Assembly: GCA_029983575.1 (NCBI GenBank) | Contig: JASBZE010000096.1 | Span: 1-6,014, forward strand | Source of the DNA: Peptostreptococcaceae bacterium | Lineage (GTDB): Bacteria; Bacillota; Clostridia; Peptostreptococcales; Peptostreptococcaceae | Length of the DNA stretch: 6,014 bases | Direction: 5' to 3' | Shown here: positions 1-5,976 of the stretch, piece after piece | How positions within the stretch are numbered: position 1 is the stretch's first letter | Layout: each line of letters starts with the position of its first letter | Translations under genes and position numbers: made by a program | The notes under the pieces: generated by a model | What the model was told of the DNA's origin: nothing | Database searches by the model: none | The model's input: only the letters and a program-made list of their open reading frames with translations

Positions 1-21
1 ATGACTTTTGAAATTAAAACG

Positions 22-27
22 GGAGGT
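22..27 (+). promoter_or_regulatory. Ribosome binding site that fixes the uvrC start
   Basis: GGAGGT lies six bases before the ATG at 34. The reading frame is also open from an ATG at position 1, but that start has no visible ribosome binding site inside the window and would place this GGAGGT inside the coding region, encoding a glycine run not expected in UvrC. The site therefore favours initiation at 34. Confidence 0.85.
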
Positions 28-33
28 GGGGAT

Positions 34-1842
34 ATGTTTGACATTCAAGAGCATTTAAAGACATTGCCGCACTCTCCTGGGGTGTATTTAATGAAGGATG
101 CCGATGGTAAGATTATTTACGTCGGCAAGTCCAAAAACCTAAAAAACAGGGTTAGGCAGTATTTTCAGAGCTCAAACAATAAGTATGGAAAGACTAAGCA
201 TTTAGTTAAAAGGATACGCGCTTTTGAGTATATAATGACGGATACTGAGTCTGAAGCCTTGATTTTAGAAAATACTCTAATTAAAAAACACAAGCCTAGA
301 TACAACATACTTTTAAAGGACGACAAAACCTACCCATATATTAAAGTTACGGTAGGGGAGAGGTTTCCGAGGGTTCTGAAGGTCAGGAAGATAATAAACG
401 ACGGATCGAAATACTTCGGTCCATATACAAATATAGCTGCTGTCAACGACACTATTGAACTTATTAACGACAACTTCAAAATAAGAACATGCAAGATCGA
501 TATCGAGAGGGCGATTGAAAAAAAGGCTAGACCTTGCCTTAACTTTTTTATTGGCAGATGCATGGGTCCTTGTTCCGGTGACGTAGATGAGAGTGAATAC
601 AAGGAAATGATAGCAGAGGTTATGACATTCTTGTCAGGCAGGGAAGAGACCTTGGTCAAACTACTCAAGAAAAAGATGTATGAACTTTCTGCTGAGTTTA
701 ATTTTGAGGAGGCCGCAGTATATAGAGATAAGATAATGGCTGTAGAAAAGGTCATTGAGAAACAAAAGACGGATAATGCTCTTATAGGAATAAATCAAGA
801 TGTGGTTGCCTTGGCAAATGACGACCAATCCGCCTGTGTTCAGGTATTTTTTATAAGGAATGGAAAAATAGTCGGAAGGGAACACTTTATACTCGATGAA
901 ACCGAGGGCGAGCAAAAAAATGAGATACTTAGCTCGTTTATCAAGCAGTTCTATCTGCAACAAGAGTATATTCCTAAGGAGATAATAATCGAGGAAGATT
1001 TCGATGATAAGGAAGTAGTAGAAGGCATACTCTCTGATAAGGCGACTAGAAAGGTAAATCTAACAGTGCCGGTTAAGGGAGATAAAAAGAAATTAGTGGA
1101 GATGGTTAGAAAAAATGCCGAGGAGTACCTGATTAAATTTGCCGATATAAACAGGAAAAAATTTGAAAAAACATTGGGACCACTTCAAGAGCTACAGAGG
1201 ATTCTCGAACTAGAGGACTCCCCAAAGAGAATAGAGTCATTTGACATCTCAAATATACAAGGGGTAGACTCTATTGGAACCATGGTCGTCTACACTAATG
1301 GAGTAAAAGACAGAAAAGAATACAGGAGATATAAGATAAAAACAGTAGAGGGACCAGACGATTACTCTTCAATGAGAGAAGTTTTGGAGAGACGTTTTAA
1401 ACACGGTAGCCTGCCAGATTTGATACTCTTAGATGGTGGTAAGGGACAGGTAAATGCCGTGAAGGAGGTCGCTGATCTCTATGGGATAGAAGTACCGATA
1501 TGGGGTATGTATAAAGACGAAAGACACAGAACTAAGGGGCTAACAGATGGTAAAAATGAGATAGAATTAGTCAGGACGTCGGCGATTTACAGATTTGTAG
1601 CTGGGATACAAGAGGAGGTCCACAGGTTTTCTATATCTTATCACAGAAGTTTGAGGGATAAGAAAATGACTCAATCAATTCTAGATGATATACCGGGAAT
1701 AGGAGCTAAGAGGAAAAAAGCATTACTCAGTCACTTTTTATCTGTCGACAATATTAAAAAAGCCAGTTTTGAGGAAATTCTCTCTGTAGAGGGAATGAAT
1801 CAAAATTCAGCTGAAAATGTATATAACTTTTTCAAAGGATAG
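34..1842 (+). CDS. uvrC: UvrABC excinuclease subunit C (UvrC)
   Basis: UvrC makes both incisions flanking a bulky DNA lesion after UvrA/UvrB recognition, in cytoplasmic nucleotide excision repair. At 602 residues from the ATG at 34 it is full length for the family. An N-terminal GIY-YIG nuclease domain (about 12-95) shows GVY at 16-18, YVG at 29-31 and the ALILEN block holding the probable metal-binding Glu (E80). Four cysteines, C153, C168, C176 and C180, are spaced like the Fe-S cluster ligands of E. coli UvrC. A UVR motif for UvrB contact lies at about 205-240. The C-terminal RNase H-like nuclease has its acidic residues in ESFDIS (D404) and LLDGGKGQ (D467) and the conserved His in VHRF (H530). 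The end (546-602) is a helix-hairpin-helix pair, the first with DDIPGIGAKRKKALL. All expected catalytic residues are present. The stop overlaps the hprK ribosome binding site, suggesting a shared transcript. Its own promoter lies upstream of the window. Confidence 0.98.
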   Translation: MFDIQEHLKTLPHSPGVYLMKDADGKIIYVGKSKNLKNRVRQYFQSSNNKYGKTKHLVKRIRAFEYIMTDTESEALILENTLIKKHKPRYNILLKDDKTYPYIKVTVGERFPRVLKVRKIINDGSKYFGPYTNIAAVNDTIELINDNFKIRTCKIDIERAIEKKARPCLNFFIGRCMGPCSGDVDESEYKEMIAEVMTFLSGREETLVKLLKKKMYELSAEFNFEEAAVYRDKIMAVEKVIEKQKTDNALIGINQDVVALANDDQSACVQVFFIRNGKIVGREHFILDETEGEQKNEILSSFIKQFYLQQEYIPKEIIIEEDFDDKEVVEGILSDKATRKVNLTVPVKGDKKKLVEMVRKNAEEYLIKFADINRKKFEKTLGPLQELQRILELEDSPKRIESFDISNIQGVDSIGTMVVYTNGVKDRKEYRRYKIKTVEGPDDYSSMREVLERRFKHGSLPDLILLDGGKGQVNAVKEVADLYGIEVPIWGMYKDERHRTKGLTDGKNEIELVRTSAIYRFVAGIQEEVHRFSISYHRSLRDKKMTQSILDDIPGIGAKRKKALLSHFLSVDNIKKASFEEILSVEGMNQNSAENVYNFFKG

Positions 1843-1846
1843 GAGG
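1841..1846 (+). promoter_or_regulatory. hprK ribosome binding site overlapping the uvrC stop
   Basis: AGGAGG shares its first two bases with the uvrC TAG (1840-1842) and lies four bases before the hprK ATG at 1851. Ribosomes finishing uvrC cover the hprK initiation site, so translational coupling is plausible. There is no room for a separate promoter in the eight-base gap, though one inside the 3' end of uvrC cannot be excluded. Confidence 0.85.
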
Positions 1847-1850
1847 AAGT

Positions 1851-2807
1851 ATGAGCGATATTTTTTTAAATCCAGAAAACAATGAAGTAAAAATATCCGA
1901 GCTTATCAATAGGTTTGACCTAGAGGTCGTAAATCTAAGCGATGAGAAAAAGGAATCGACGACGATAAGGACTTCGGAATTAAATAGGCCGGGTCTTCAA
2001 TTATCAGGTTACTTCGATTATTTTTACAACGGCAGAATACAAATAATTGGAAAAAGCGAGTACTATTATTTTTATGATATGCCGATTGACAAGAAGAGGA
2101 GAATTATTGAAAAATACTTTTCAAAGGATTTTCCGATCCTTATTTTTTCTCATGGTGTGCCTGTTGAAGAGCCTTTTCTAGAACTCGCTAGCAAGTATGA
2201 TGTTCCTATACTCAAAACCGATAAGGGTACGACGTCAATTATGAATAAACTTTCGTACTATCTAGAGACTAGACTTGCCAATTCGGAGAGAATTCACGGT
2301 GTATTGGTAGAAGTATTTGGAGTGGGCGTTTTGATTAAAGGAGATAGTGGAGTTGGTAAATCTGAAACCGCACTTGAGTTAGTTCAAAGGGGACATAGGC
2401 TGGTTGCCGATGATTCCGTTATAGTGAGATCAATCGATGAGACTAGACTCGTGGGTACTTCACCTGAACTCATCAGACATTTTATGGAGATAAGAGGTGT
2501 CGGAATAATAGATATTAAAGCTATGTATGGCGCGGGTGCAGTCAGATACGATAAAGACATAGATATGATAGTTTATCTCGAGGAGTGGGATCAAAACAAA
2601 TACTATGACAGAATCGGTGTCGACAGGGAAAGAGAGGATTTGCTTGGAGTAGAGCTTCCAAAAACTACAATTCCAGTGAAACCGGGGCGTAATATAGCTA
2701 TGATCGTCGAGGTGGCTGCGATGAACTACAGACAGATCGTAGCGGGATACGATTCAGCTTTGGAATTTACTAAAAACCTAGAGCGAATAACGATGGAAAA
2801 CAAATGA
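1851..2807 (+). CDS. hprK: HPr kinase/phosphorylase (HprK/P)
   Basis: HprK phosphorylates Ser46 of the phosphocarrier HPr using ATP or pyrophosphate when glycolytic intermediates are high, and removes the phosphate when phosphate is high. In Firmicutes this drives CcpA-dependent catabolite repression and inducer exclusion. The 318-residue length is normal. The N-terminal half (about 1-130) is the less conserved family domain. The catalytic half begins with the conserved SERIHGVLVEVFG block (H149), followed by the P-loop GDSGVGKS (164-171), HRLVADD (182-188, with the acidic pair D187/D188), the family signature EIRGVGIIDI (213-222) and the C-terminal IAMIVEVAAMNYR block. All key residues are intact, so both activities are expected. 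It follows uvrC by eight bases and is separated from murB by a terminator. Its TGA overlaps a downstream ATG (ATGA at 2804-2807), the start of a repeat array. HPr itself is not in the window. Confidence 0.98.
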   Translation: MSDIFLNPENNEVKISELINRFDLEVVNLSDEKKESTTIRTSELNRPGLQLSGYFDYFYNGRIQIIGKSEYYYFYDMPIDKKRRIIEKYFSKDFPILIFSHGVPVEEPFLELASKYDVPILKTDKGTTSIMNKLSYYLETRLANSERIHGVLVEVFGVGVLIKGDSGVGKSETALELVQRGHRLVADDSVIVRSIDETRLVGTSPELIRHFMEIRGVGIIDIKAMYGAGAVRYDKDIDMIVYLEEWDQNKYYDRIGVDREREDLLGVELPKTTIPVKPGRNIAMIVEVAAMNYRQIVAGYDSALEFTKNLERITMENK

Positions 2808-2889
2808 TACTTAAGAAAAATAAATGATATTAATTATGCTTAAGTAAAATAAATTATATTAATGATGCTTGAGTAAAATAAATAATATC
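2804..2889 (+). repeat. Degenerate tandem repeat starting at the hprK stop codon
   Basis: Two adjacent 29-base units, 2824-2852 and 2853-2881, match at 26 of 29 positions. They are flanked by a shortened copy (2804-2823, resembling the second half of the unit) and the beginning of another (2882-2889). The context of the hprK stop, AAATGATA at 2802-2809, recurs exactly at 2822-2829. Each complete unit contains CTTAAG or CTTGAG followed by TAAAATAA. Tiny frames run through the array: 2804-2827 (MILKKNK), 2824-2847 (MILIMLK) and 2862-2876 (MMLE), the first two joined by ATGA overlaps. No function is known to me. It lies upstream of the terminator and so should be in the 3' untranslated part of the uvrC-hprK transcript. 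Confidence 0.8.
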
Positions 2890-2945
2890 TATTGTAAAAC
2901 AAATTCCTAAATTGCAATAACAGATTATTTTTATAGTTAATTTTT

Positions 2946-2970
2946 AAGAGAGCCTGAGGGCTCTTTTTTT
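2946..2970 (+). terminator. Rho-independent terminator after hprK
   Basis: AGAGCC (2949-2954) pairs perfectly with GGCTCT (2959-2964) around a TGAG loop, followed by an uninterrupted T run to 2970. A-T and G-T pairs can lengthen the stem at its base. It should end the uvrC-hprK transcript. The T-run lies on the + strand side, so it serves + strand transcription. Confidence 0.92.
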
Positions 2971-3041
2971 ATTGTCGAAATTTCCCCGACATATATTTTG
3001 TTTTGATTAGGCCGTTGCCCTAGCATATTATGTTTAAATTG

Positions 3042-3050
3042 TGGTATAAT
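3042..3050 (+). promoter_or_regulatory. Extended -10 promoter for murB operon
   Basis: TGGTATAAT gives a perfect -10 hexamer (3045-3050) with the TGn extension. At the usual 17-18 base spacing no good -35 box is visible (the region reads TAGCAT), which fits an extended -10 promoter of the housekeeping sigma factor. Transcription would start near 3057, giving a leader of about 60 bases before the murB ATG. Its position just downstream of a terminator supports the call. Confidence 0.72.
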
Positions 3051-3115
3051 AATGTATTGGAACCATTGATACAATAGATGTTTTGTATGATTTTACCATC
3101 ATCTGAGGAGGAAAT

Positions 3116-4132
3116 ATGGATAAGGAAAAAATATACAACGAATTAAAGAAAATTTTAGATAATGATGAGATTTTTATAGATGAACATATGTTAAAGCACA
3201 CTACTTTTAAAGTGGGAGGTCCAGCTGATATATTGGTTAGACCGAGGACAGAAGAAGAGTTTTGCAAGGTTTTTAAACTGTTAAACGATGAAGATGTGCC
3301 ATACTTAGTTAAGGGCAACGGGTCTAACCTACTTATAAAAGACGGAGGAATTAGAGGAGTTGTAATTGAAATAGCGGACAATTTCGATGAGATAAGATTT
3401 GAAGGAGATAGGGGTTACGTTCAAACGGGCGCCCTGCTTTCTGAAATAGGTCAAAGAGCAATGGAAGAAAAATTGACTGGGTTTGAATTCGCATCTGGAA
3501 TACCTGGAACACTCGGAGGAGCATTAGCTATGAACGCCGGCGCTTATGACGGCGAGACGAAAAACTTCGTGCACAGCGTTAGGGTGGTAGATAGAGAGGG
3601 AAATATTATAGAACTCTCAAATGAAGAGATGGAGTTTGGTTATAGGAAATCTACTCTAATAAAATCAGGGTATACTGCACTTTCTGCGACAATCCAGCTA
3701 AGCCATGGAAATTATGATGAAATAAAAGAAAAGATGGATGACTTGAGACATAGAAGGGAATCTAAACAACCACTTGAATATCCGAGCGCTGGGAGTACTT
3801 TTAAAAGGCCGGAGGGATATTTTGCCGGTAAACTGATTCAGGACAGCGGCTTAAAGGGATATATTCACAAGAGAGCAAGAGTTTCTCCTAAACATTCGGG
3901 ATTTGTTATAAATTCTGACGGAGCAAATGCCACTGAGGTAATAGAGTTAATAGAACACGTAAAGGCCACTGTTTTTGAGAAATTCGGTGTAAGGCTTGAA
4001 GAAGAGGTAAAAATTCTAGGGGAAGATCCTAAACTTGAGGATAGTACATCAGAAAAAGATTCTGAAGCAGAAACATCAGAAAAAGCAATACAAGAAAAAG
4101 TAATATCAGAAGAGACAGGTAAAAATAAGTAA
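3116..4132 (+). CDS. murB: UDP-N-acetylenolpyruvoylglucosamine reductase (MurB)
   Basis: MurB is the cytoplasmic FAD enzyme that uses NADPH to reduce UDP-GlcNAc-enolpyruvate to UDP-MurNAc, the second committed step of peptidoglycan synthesis. The FAD-binding region shows HTTFKVGGPAD (28-38), GNGSNLLIKDGG (67-78) and SGIPGTLGGALAMNAGAY (127-144). The C-terminal domain has FGYRKS (174-179), SAGSTFKRP (224-232) with the proton-donor Ser at S227, KHSGFVIN (259-266) and the catalytic Glu in LEEEV (probably E297). The start is supported by AGGAGG four bases upstream. At 338 residues it is longer than the usual roughly 300: the canonical fold ends near 303, and about 35 residues of Glu/Ser/Lys/Thr-rich low-complexity tail follow, with TSEK repeated at 311 and 320. 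The tail has no hydrophobic segment and is probably disordered. The stop codon lies inside a tandem repeat continuing downstream. It is the first gene after the promoter. Confidence 0.98.
   Translation: MDKEKIYNELKKILDNDEIFIDEHMLKHTTFKVGGPADILVRPRTEEEFCKVFKLLNDEDVPYLVKGNGSNLLIKDGGIRGVVIEIADNFDEIRFEGDRGYVQTGALLSEIGQRAMEEKLTGFEFASGIPGTLGGALAMNAGAYDGETKNFVHSVRVVDREGNIIELSNEEMEFGYRKSTLIKSGYTALSATIQLSHGNYDEIKEKMDDLRHRRESKQPLEYPSAGSTFKRPEGYFAGKLIQDSGLKGYIHKRARVSPKHSGFVINSDGANATEVIELIEHVKATVFEKFGVRLEEEVKILGEDPKLEDSTSEKDSEAETSEKAIQEKVISEETGKNK
4046..4111 (+). repeat. Repetitive coding sequence for the MurB acidic tail
   Basis: The 13-base word ACATCAGAAAAAG occurs at 4046-4058 and 4073-4085, 27 bases (nine codons) apart in frame, coding TSEK each time. 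A decayed third version, ATATCAGAAGAG, begins at 4103 and codes ISEE. This in-frame periodicity shows that the tail grew by duplication. It leads directly into the untranslated array that begins at 4115. Confidence 0.65.
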
Positions 4133-4188
4133 ATAAGCACAGGTAAAGAGAAGTGTAAATAAGTACAGGTAAAGATAAGTAAATAAGC
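4115..4188 (+). repeat. Tandem repeat spanning the murB stop codon
   Basis: There are three consecutive copies, 4115-4138, 4139-4164 and 4165-4188, each opening with ACAGGTAAA and containing TAAATAAG. The first and third match at 23 of 24 positions, and the middle one has two extra bases. The first copy contains the last five codons and stop of murB (4130-4132), so the end of the coding sequence is repeated downstream as untranslated DNA. A ragged end follows (GAAGAAGATAAG, then a five-codon frame MTNE-stop at 4201-4215) before the next gene. No hairpin strong enough to be a terminator is visible, so transcription into the PHP gene is expected. Confidence 0.88.
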
Positions 4189-4233
4189 GAAGAAGATAAG
4201 ATGACTAATGAATAAATTAAAACGAGGTGTTTC

Positions 4234-4974
4234 ATGAAACTAGTTGCAGATTACCATACGCACACAATTTACAGCAGAGGACATCTGCCTTTTTCTACCA
4301 GGCACGCCAAGGGTACAATCGAAGAAAATGTACTTGCAGCAATAGAAAAGGGATTGAAGACTATCGGGATATCAGACCACGGCTACAAGCACTTCCTGTT
4401 TGGAATGAGAAAATCGGACATCAGAAAAATAAGAAGAGAAATAGATGCCATGAATAAAAAGTATCCGGAGATAGAAGTTCTGATGGGGATAGAGTGCAAT
4501 GTCTTGGATGAATACGGAACCATAGATATGAATGAAGAGTTGAGGCCTATGTTTGATTACGTAAATGCTGGATACCATTTCGGAAGTGAGACTATAAATG
4601 CTTCAGCTGCCAAACTTCACAAGGGTAACCTACTTAAAAATAACGGTCAGGAAGCTATGATAAGAAATACTGTGGCTTTGGTTAGAGCGATGGAAAAAAA
4701 CGACATATTCTACATCACCCATCCTGGAGATAAGGGGGAAGTAGATATTTTGGAAGTTGCAAAGGCCGCCGTTGAGAACGGGGTTGGACTTGAAATCAAT
4801 GGTGGACACGGTAAATTGAGCGTAGATGATTTGAAATTAATAGAATATTTAAAGCCAGATCTTTACCTGGGATCTGATGCACATAGACCCCAGGCGGTAG
4901 GTAATGTACAAAAGGGGATGAGCATAGTAACAAAATCGGGTATAGATTTGAGTTTAGTAAAAAATATCGAATAA
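4234..4974 (+). CDS. PHP-domain metal-dependent hydrolase (YcdX/HIS2-like)
   Basis: This is a stand-alone PHP-fold protein of 246 residues, a family of tri- or dinuclear metal phosphoesterases related to histidinol phosphatase and to E. coli YcdX. The metal-ligand set looks complete: H8 and H10 (YHTH), H17, D48-H49 (SDHG), E87 (GIEC), H115 (GYHFG), H163 (ITHPG), and D215 with H217 (GSDAH). There is no polymerase or other fused domain, signal peptide or membrane segment, so it is likely a cytoplasmic phosphatase. The substrate cannot be read from the sequence. Histidinol phosphate is one option, but no his genes are present and the setting between murB and rapZ speaks against it. GAGGTG four bases before the ATG supports the start. 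It is 101 bases after murB without an intervening terminator and 22 bases before rapZ, so it is probably co-transcribed with both. Confidence 0.92.
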   Translation: MKLVADYHTHTIYSRGHLPFSTRHAKGTIEENVLAAIEKGLKTIGISDHGYKHFLFGMRKSDIRKIRREIDAMNKKYPEIEVLMGIECNVLDEYGTIDMNEELRPMFDYVNAGYHFGSETINASAAKLHKGNLLKNNGQEAMIRNTVALVRAMEKNDIFYITHPGDKGEVDILEVAKAAVENGVGLEINGGHGKLSVDDLKLIEYLKPDLYLGSDAHRPQAVGNVQKGMSIVTKSGIDLSLVKNIE

Positions 4975-4996
4975 ATATAAAATACAGGAGGATGGT

Positions 4997-5863
4997 ATGA
5001 AGTTCATAATAGTAACGGGACTTTCGGGTTCAGGAAAGAGTGTAGCGATGGATGCATTGGAAGACATGGGATTTTACTGTGTGGACAACTTGCCACCGGC
5101 ACTCATAGCAAACTTCGCCGACTTATGCTACAAATCTCAGCAATCAATCGAAAAAGTTGCGCTTGGAATTGATATAAGGGGAAGGAAGTTTTTTGAAGCT
5201 CTAAATGAGAGTTTGGAATACATGGACAAGTCTAACTACAAATACGACATGGTATACCTAGACTGTGACAGCCAAGTATTGGTACAAAGATATAAGATGA
5301 CGAGAAGAAACCACCCTCTTTCAAATGAGACATCTATTTTAGATGGGATAAAAAAAGAGGTCGTGATTATGGAACCACTTAAGAAGAGGTCTAATATAAT
5401 CATAGACACTACAAGGCTTAAACCAAAAGAATTGATAAGTAATATAAAGTCGATATTCAACGAGGAAAACATCGATGAATCGGCGCCGACGATGACTATT
5501 TCAGTACAGTCATTTGGATTTAAATACGGGATTCCTATGGATGCGGATTTCGTAGTCGACGTGAGATTTCTACCAAATCCACACTATGTCGATGAGCTAA
5601 GGCCTAAGACAGGAGATAATAAAGAGGTTAGGGAGTATGTTATGAACTCGGATATAAGTCATGAGTTCAAAGACAAACTGTTTGACTTTATCGATTTTTT
5701 GGTTCCTCAGTACATAGATGAGGGAAAGCAACACCTGATCCTTGCCATTGGTTGTACTGGAGGAAGGCATAGGTCTGTTACCTTTGCAAACTACCTATAT
5801 GAGCACTTAGTTCAAAAAGGGTATAGGGTGTTTAAAAAGCATAGGGATAGTCATTTAGGTTAA
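4997..5863 (+). CDS. rapZ: RapZ/YvcJ family P-loop nucleotide-binding protein
   Basis: This is a full-length (288 residues) cytoplasmic member of the RapZ/YvcJ family. In E. coli RapZ senses glucosamine-6-phosphate and acts as adaptor for GlmZ RNA decay by RNase E; in Bacillus the homologue YvcJ is a GTP/ATP hydrolase linked to competence. Without a GlmZ system the role here is undefined. The N-terminal kinase-like domain has the Walker A motif GLSGSGKS (8-15), the family signature DMGFYCVDNLP (23-33), DIRGR (59-63) and RYKMTRRNHPLS (98-109). The C-terminal domain has SFGFKYGIP (172-180), VDVRFLPNPHY (187-197), LRPKTG (201-206) and AIGCTGGRHRSV (250-261), followed by HRDSHLG at the end. AGGAGG sits five bases before the ATG. 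Its last codons and stop lie in a tandem repeat. In related genomes yvcK and whiA follow; they would lie beyond this window. Confidence 0.97.
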   Translation: MKFIIVTGLSGSGKSVAMDALEDMGFYCVDNLPPALIANFADLCYKSQQSIEKVALGIDIRGRKFFEALNESLEYMDKSNYKYDMVYLDCDSQVLVQRYKMTRRNHPLSNETSILDGIKKEVVIMEPLKKRSNIIIDTTRLKPKELISNIKSIFNEENIDESAPTMTISVQSFGFKYGIPMDADFVVDVRFLPNPHYVDELRPKTGDNKEVREYVMNSDISHEFKDKLFDFIDFLVPQYIDEGKQHLILAIGCTGGRHRSVTFANYLYEHLVQKGYRVFKKHRDSHLG

Positions 5864-5976
5864 TGACTAAGATAAATCAGAAAAGTTAATGACTTAGATA
5901 AATTAGATAGGTGAATGACTAATATAAATGAATGACTTAGATAAATTAGATAGGTTAATGACTAAGATAAATATTT
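5857..5976 (+). repeat. Five-copy tandem repeat spanning the rapZ stop codon
   Basis: Five copies of a unit built on AATGACT-(A/T)A(G/T)ATAAAT lie at about 5857-5883, 5884-5908, 5909-5927, 5928-5951 and 5952-5976. A 22-base stretch covering the last codons and stop of rapZ (5856-5877) recurs exactly at 5951-5972. A 25-base stretch (5888-5912) recurs exactly at 5931-5955, so there is a higher-order period of 43 bases. Each copy carries an ATG, often overlapping a stop as TAATG or ATGA, giving tiny frames such as 5863-5889 (MTKINQKS), 5915-5935 (MTNINE) and 5958-5978 (MTKINI). No terminator hairpin is visible. Confidence 0.92.

Larger units (their letters stand above)
2808..3115. other. 308-base intergenic region between hprK and murB
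   Basis: In order, this gap holds the stop-proximal repeat array (to about 2889), an AT-rich stretch without recognisable signals (2890-2945), a rho-independent terminator (2946-2970), a short possible hairpin (2973-2991), an extended -10 promoter (about 3042-3050) and a leader of about 60 bases ending in the murB ribosome binding site AGGAGG (3106-3111). I see no credible protein gene, tRNA or known riboswitch fold in it. It marks the boundary between two transcription units. Confidence 0.8.

Noticed and set aside
1..33. ATG at position 1 as the uvrC start, giving a 613-residue protein
   Set aside because: The GGAGGT ribosome binding site at 22-27 would then be coding, the added residues are not typical of UvrC, and the ATG at 34 gives the usual family N-terminus. 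What lies before position 1 cannot be seen.
330..963. Minus-strand open frames opposite uvrC (330-755 and 661-963)
   Set aside because: They lie wholly inside a confirmed gene, have no ribosome binding site I can recognise and show no protein-family motif.
2973..2991. Second hairpin after the hprK terminator (TGTCG paired with CGACA)
   Set aside because: It has only five base pairs with a nine-base loop and no following T run, so it is too weak to call a terminator or a regulatory element.
3069..3102. Short inverted repeats in the murB leader (ATACAA with TTGTAT; ATGAT with ATCAT)
   Set aside because: They are five to six mostly A-T pairs that overlap each other, as expected by chance in AT-rich DNA. 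They match no riboswitch or T-box hallmark.
3034..3381. Minus-strand frame over the murB leader and 5' end
   Set aside because: It overlaps the promoter, leader and conserved coding part of murB and has no recognisable motif.
3865..4235. Minus-strand frames opposite the murB 3' end and the following spacer, one rich in Leu, Tyr and Ser
   Set aside because: The hydrophobic composition is what the complement of an A-rich repeat yields, and there is no start signal or family resemblance, so a membrane peptide is not supported.
4227..4457. Plus-strand frame overlapping the start of the PHP gene
   Set aside because: It is an out-of-frame shadow, and the conserved metal-binding motifs are in the frame starting at 4234.
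5857..5976. The rapZ repeats as a CRISPR array
   Set aside because: The units abut directly with no unique spacers of constant length, are AT-rich without the usual palindromic repeat, and there are no cas genes.
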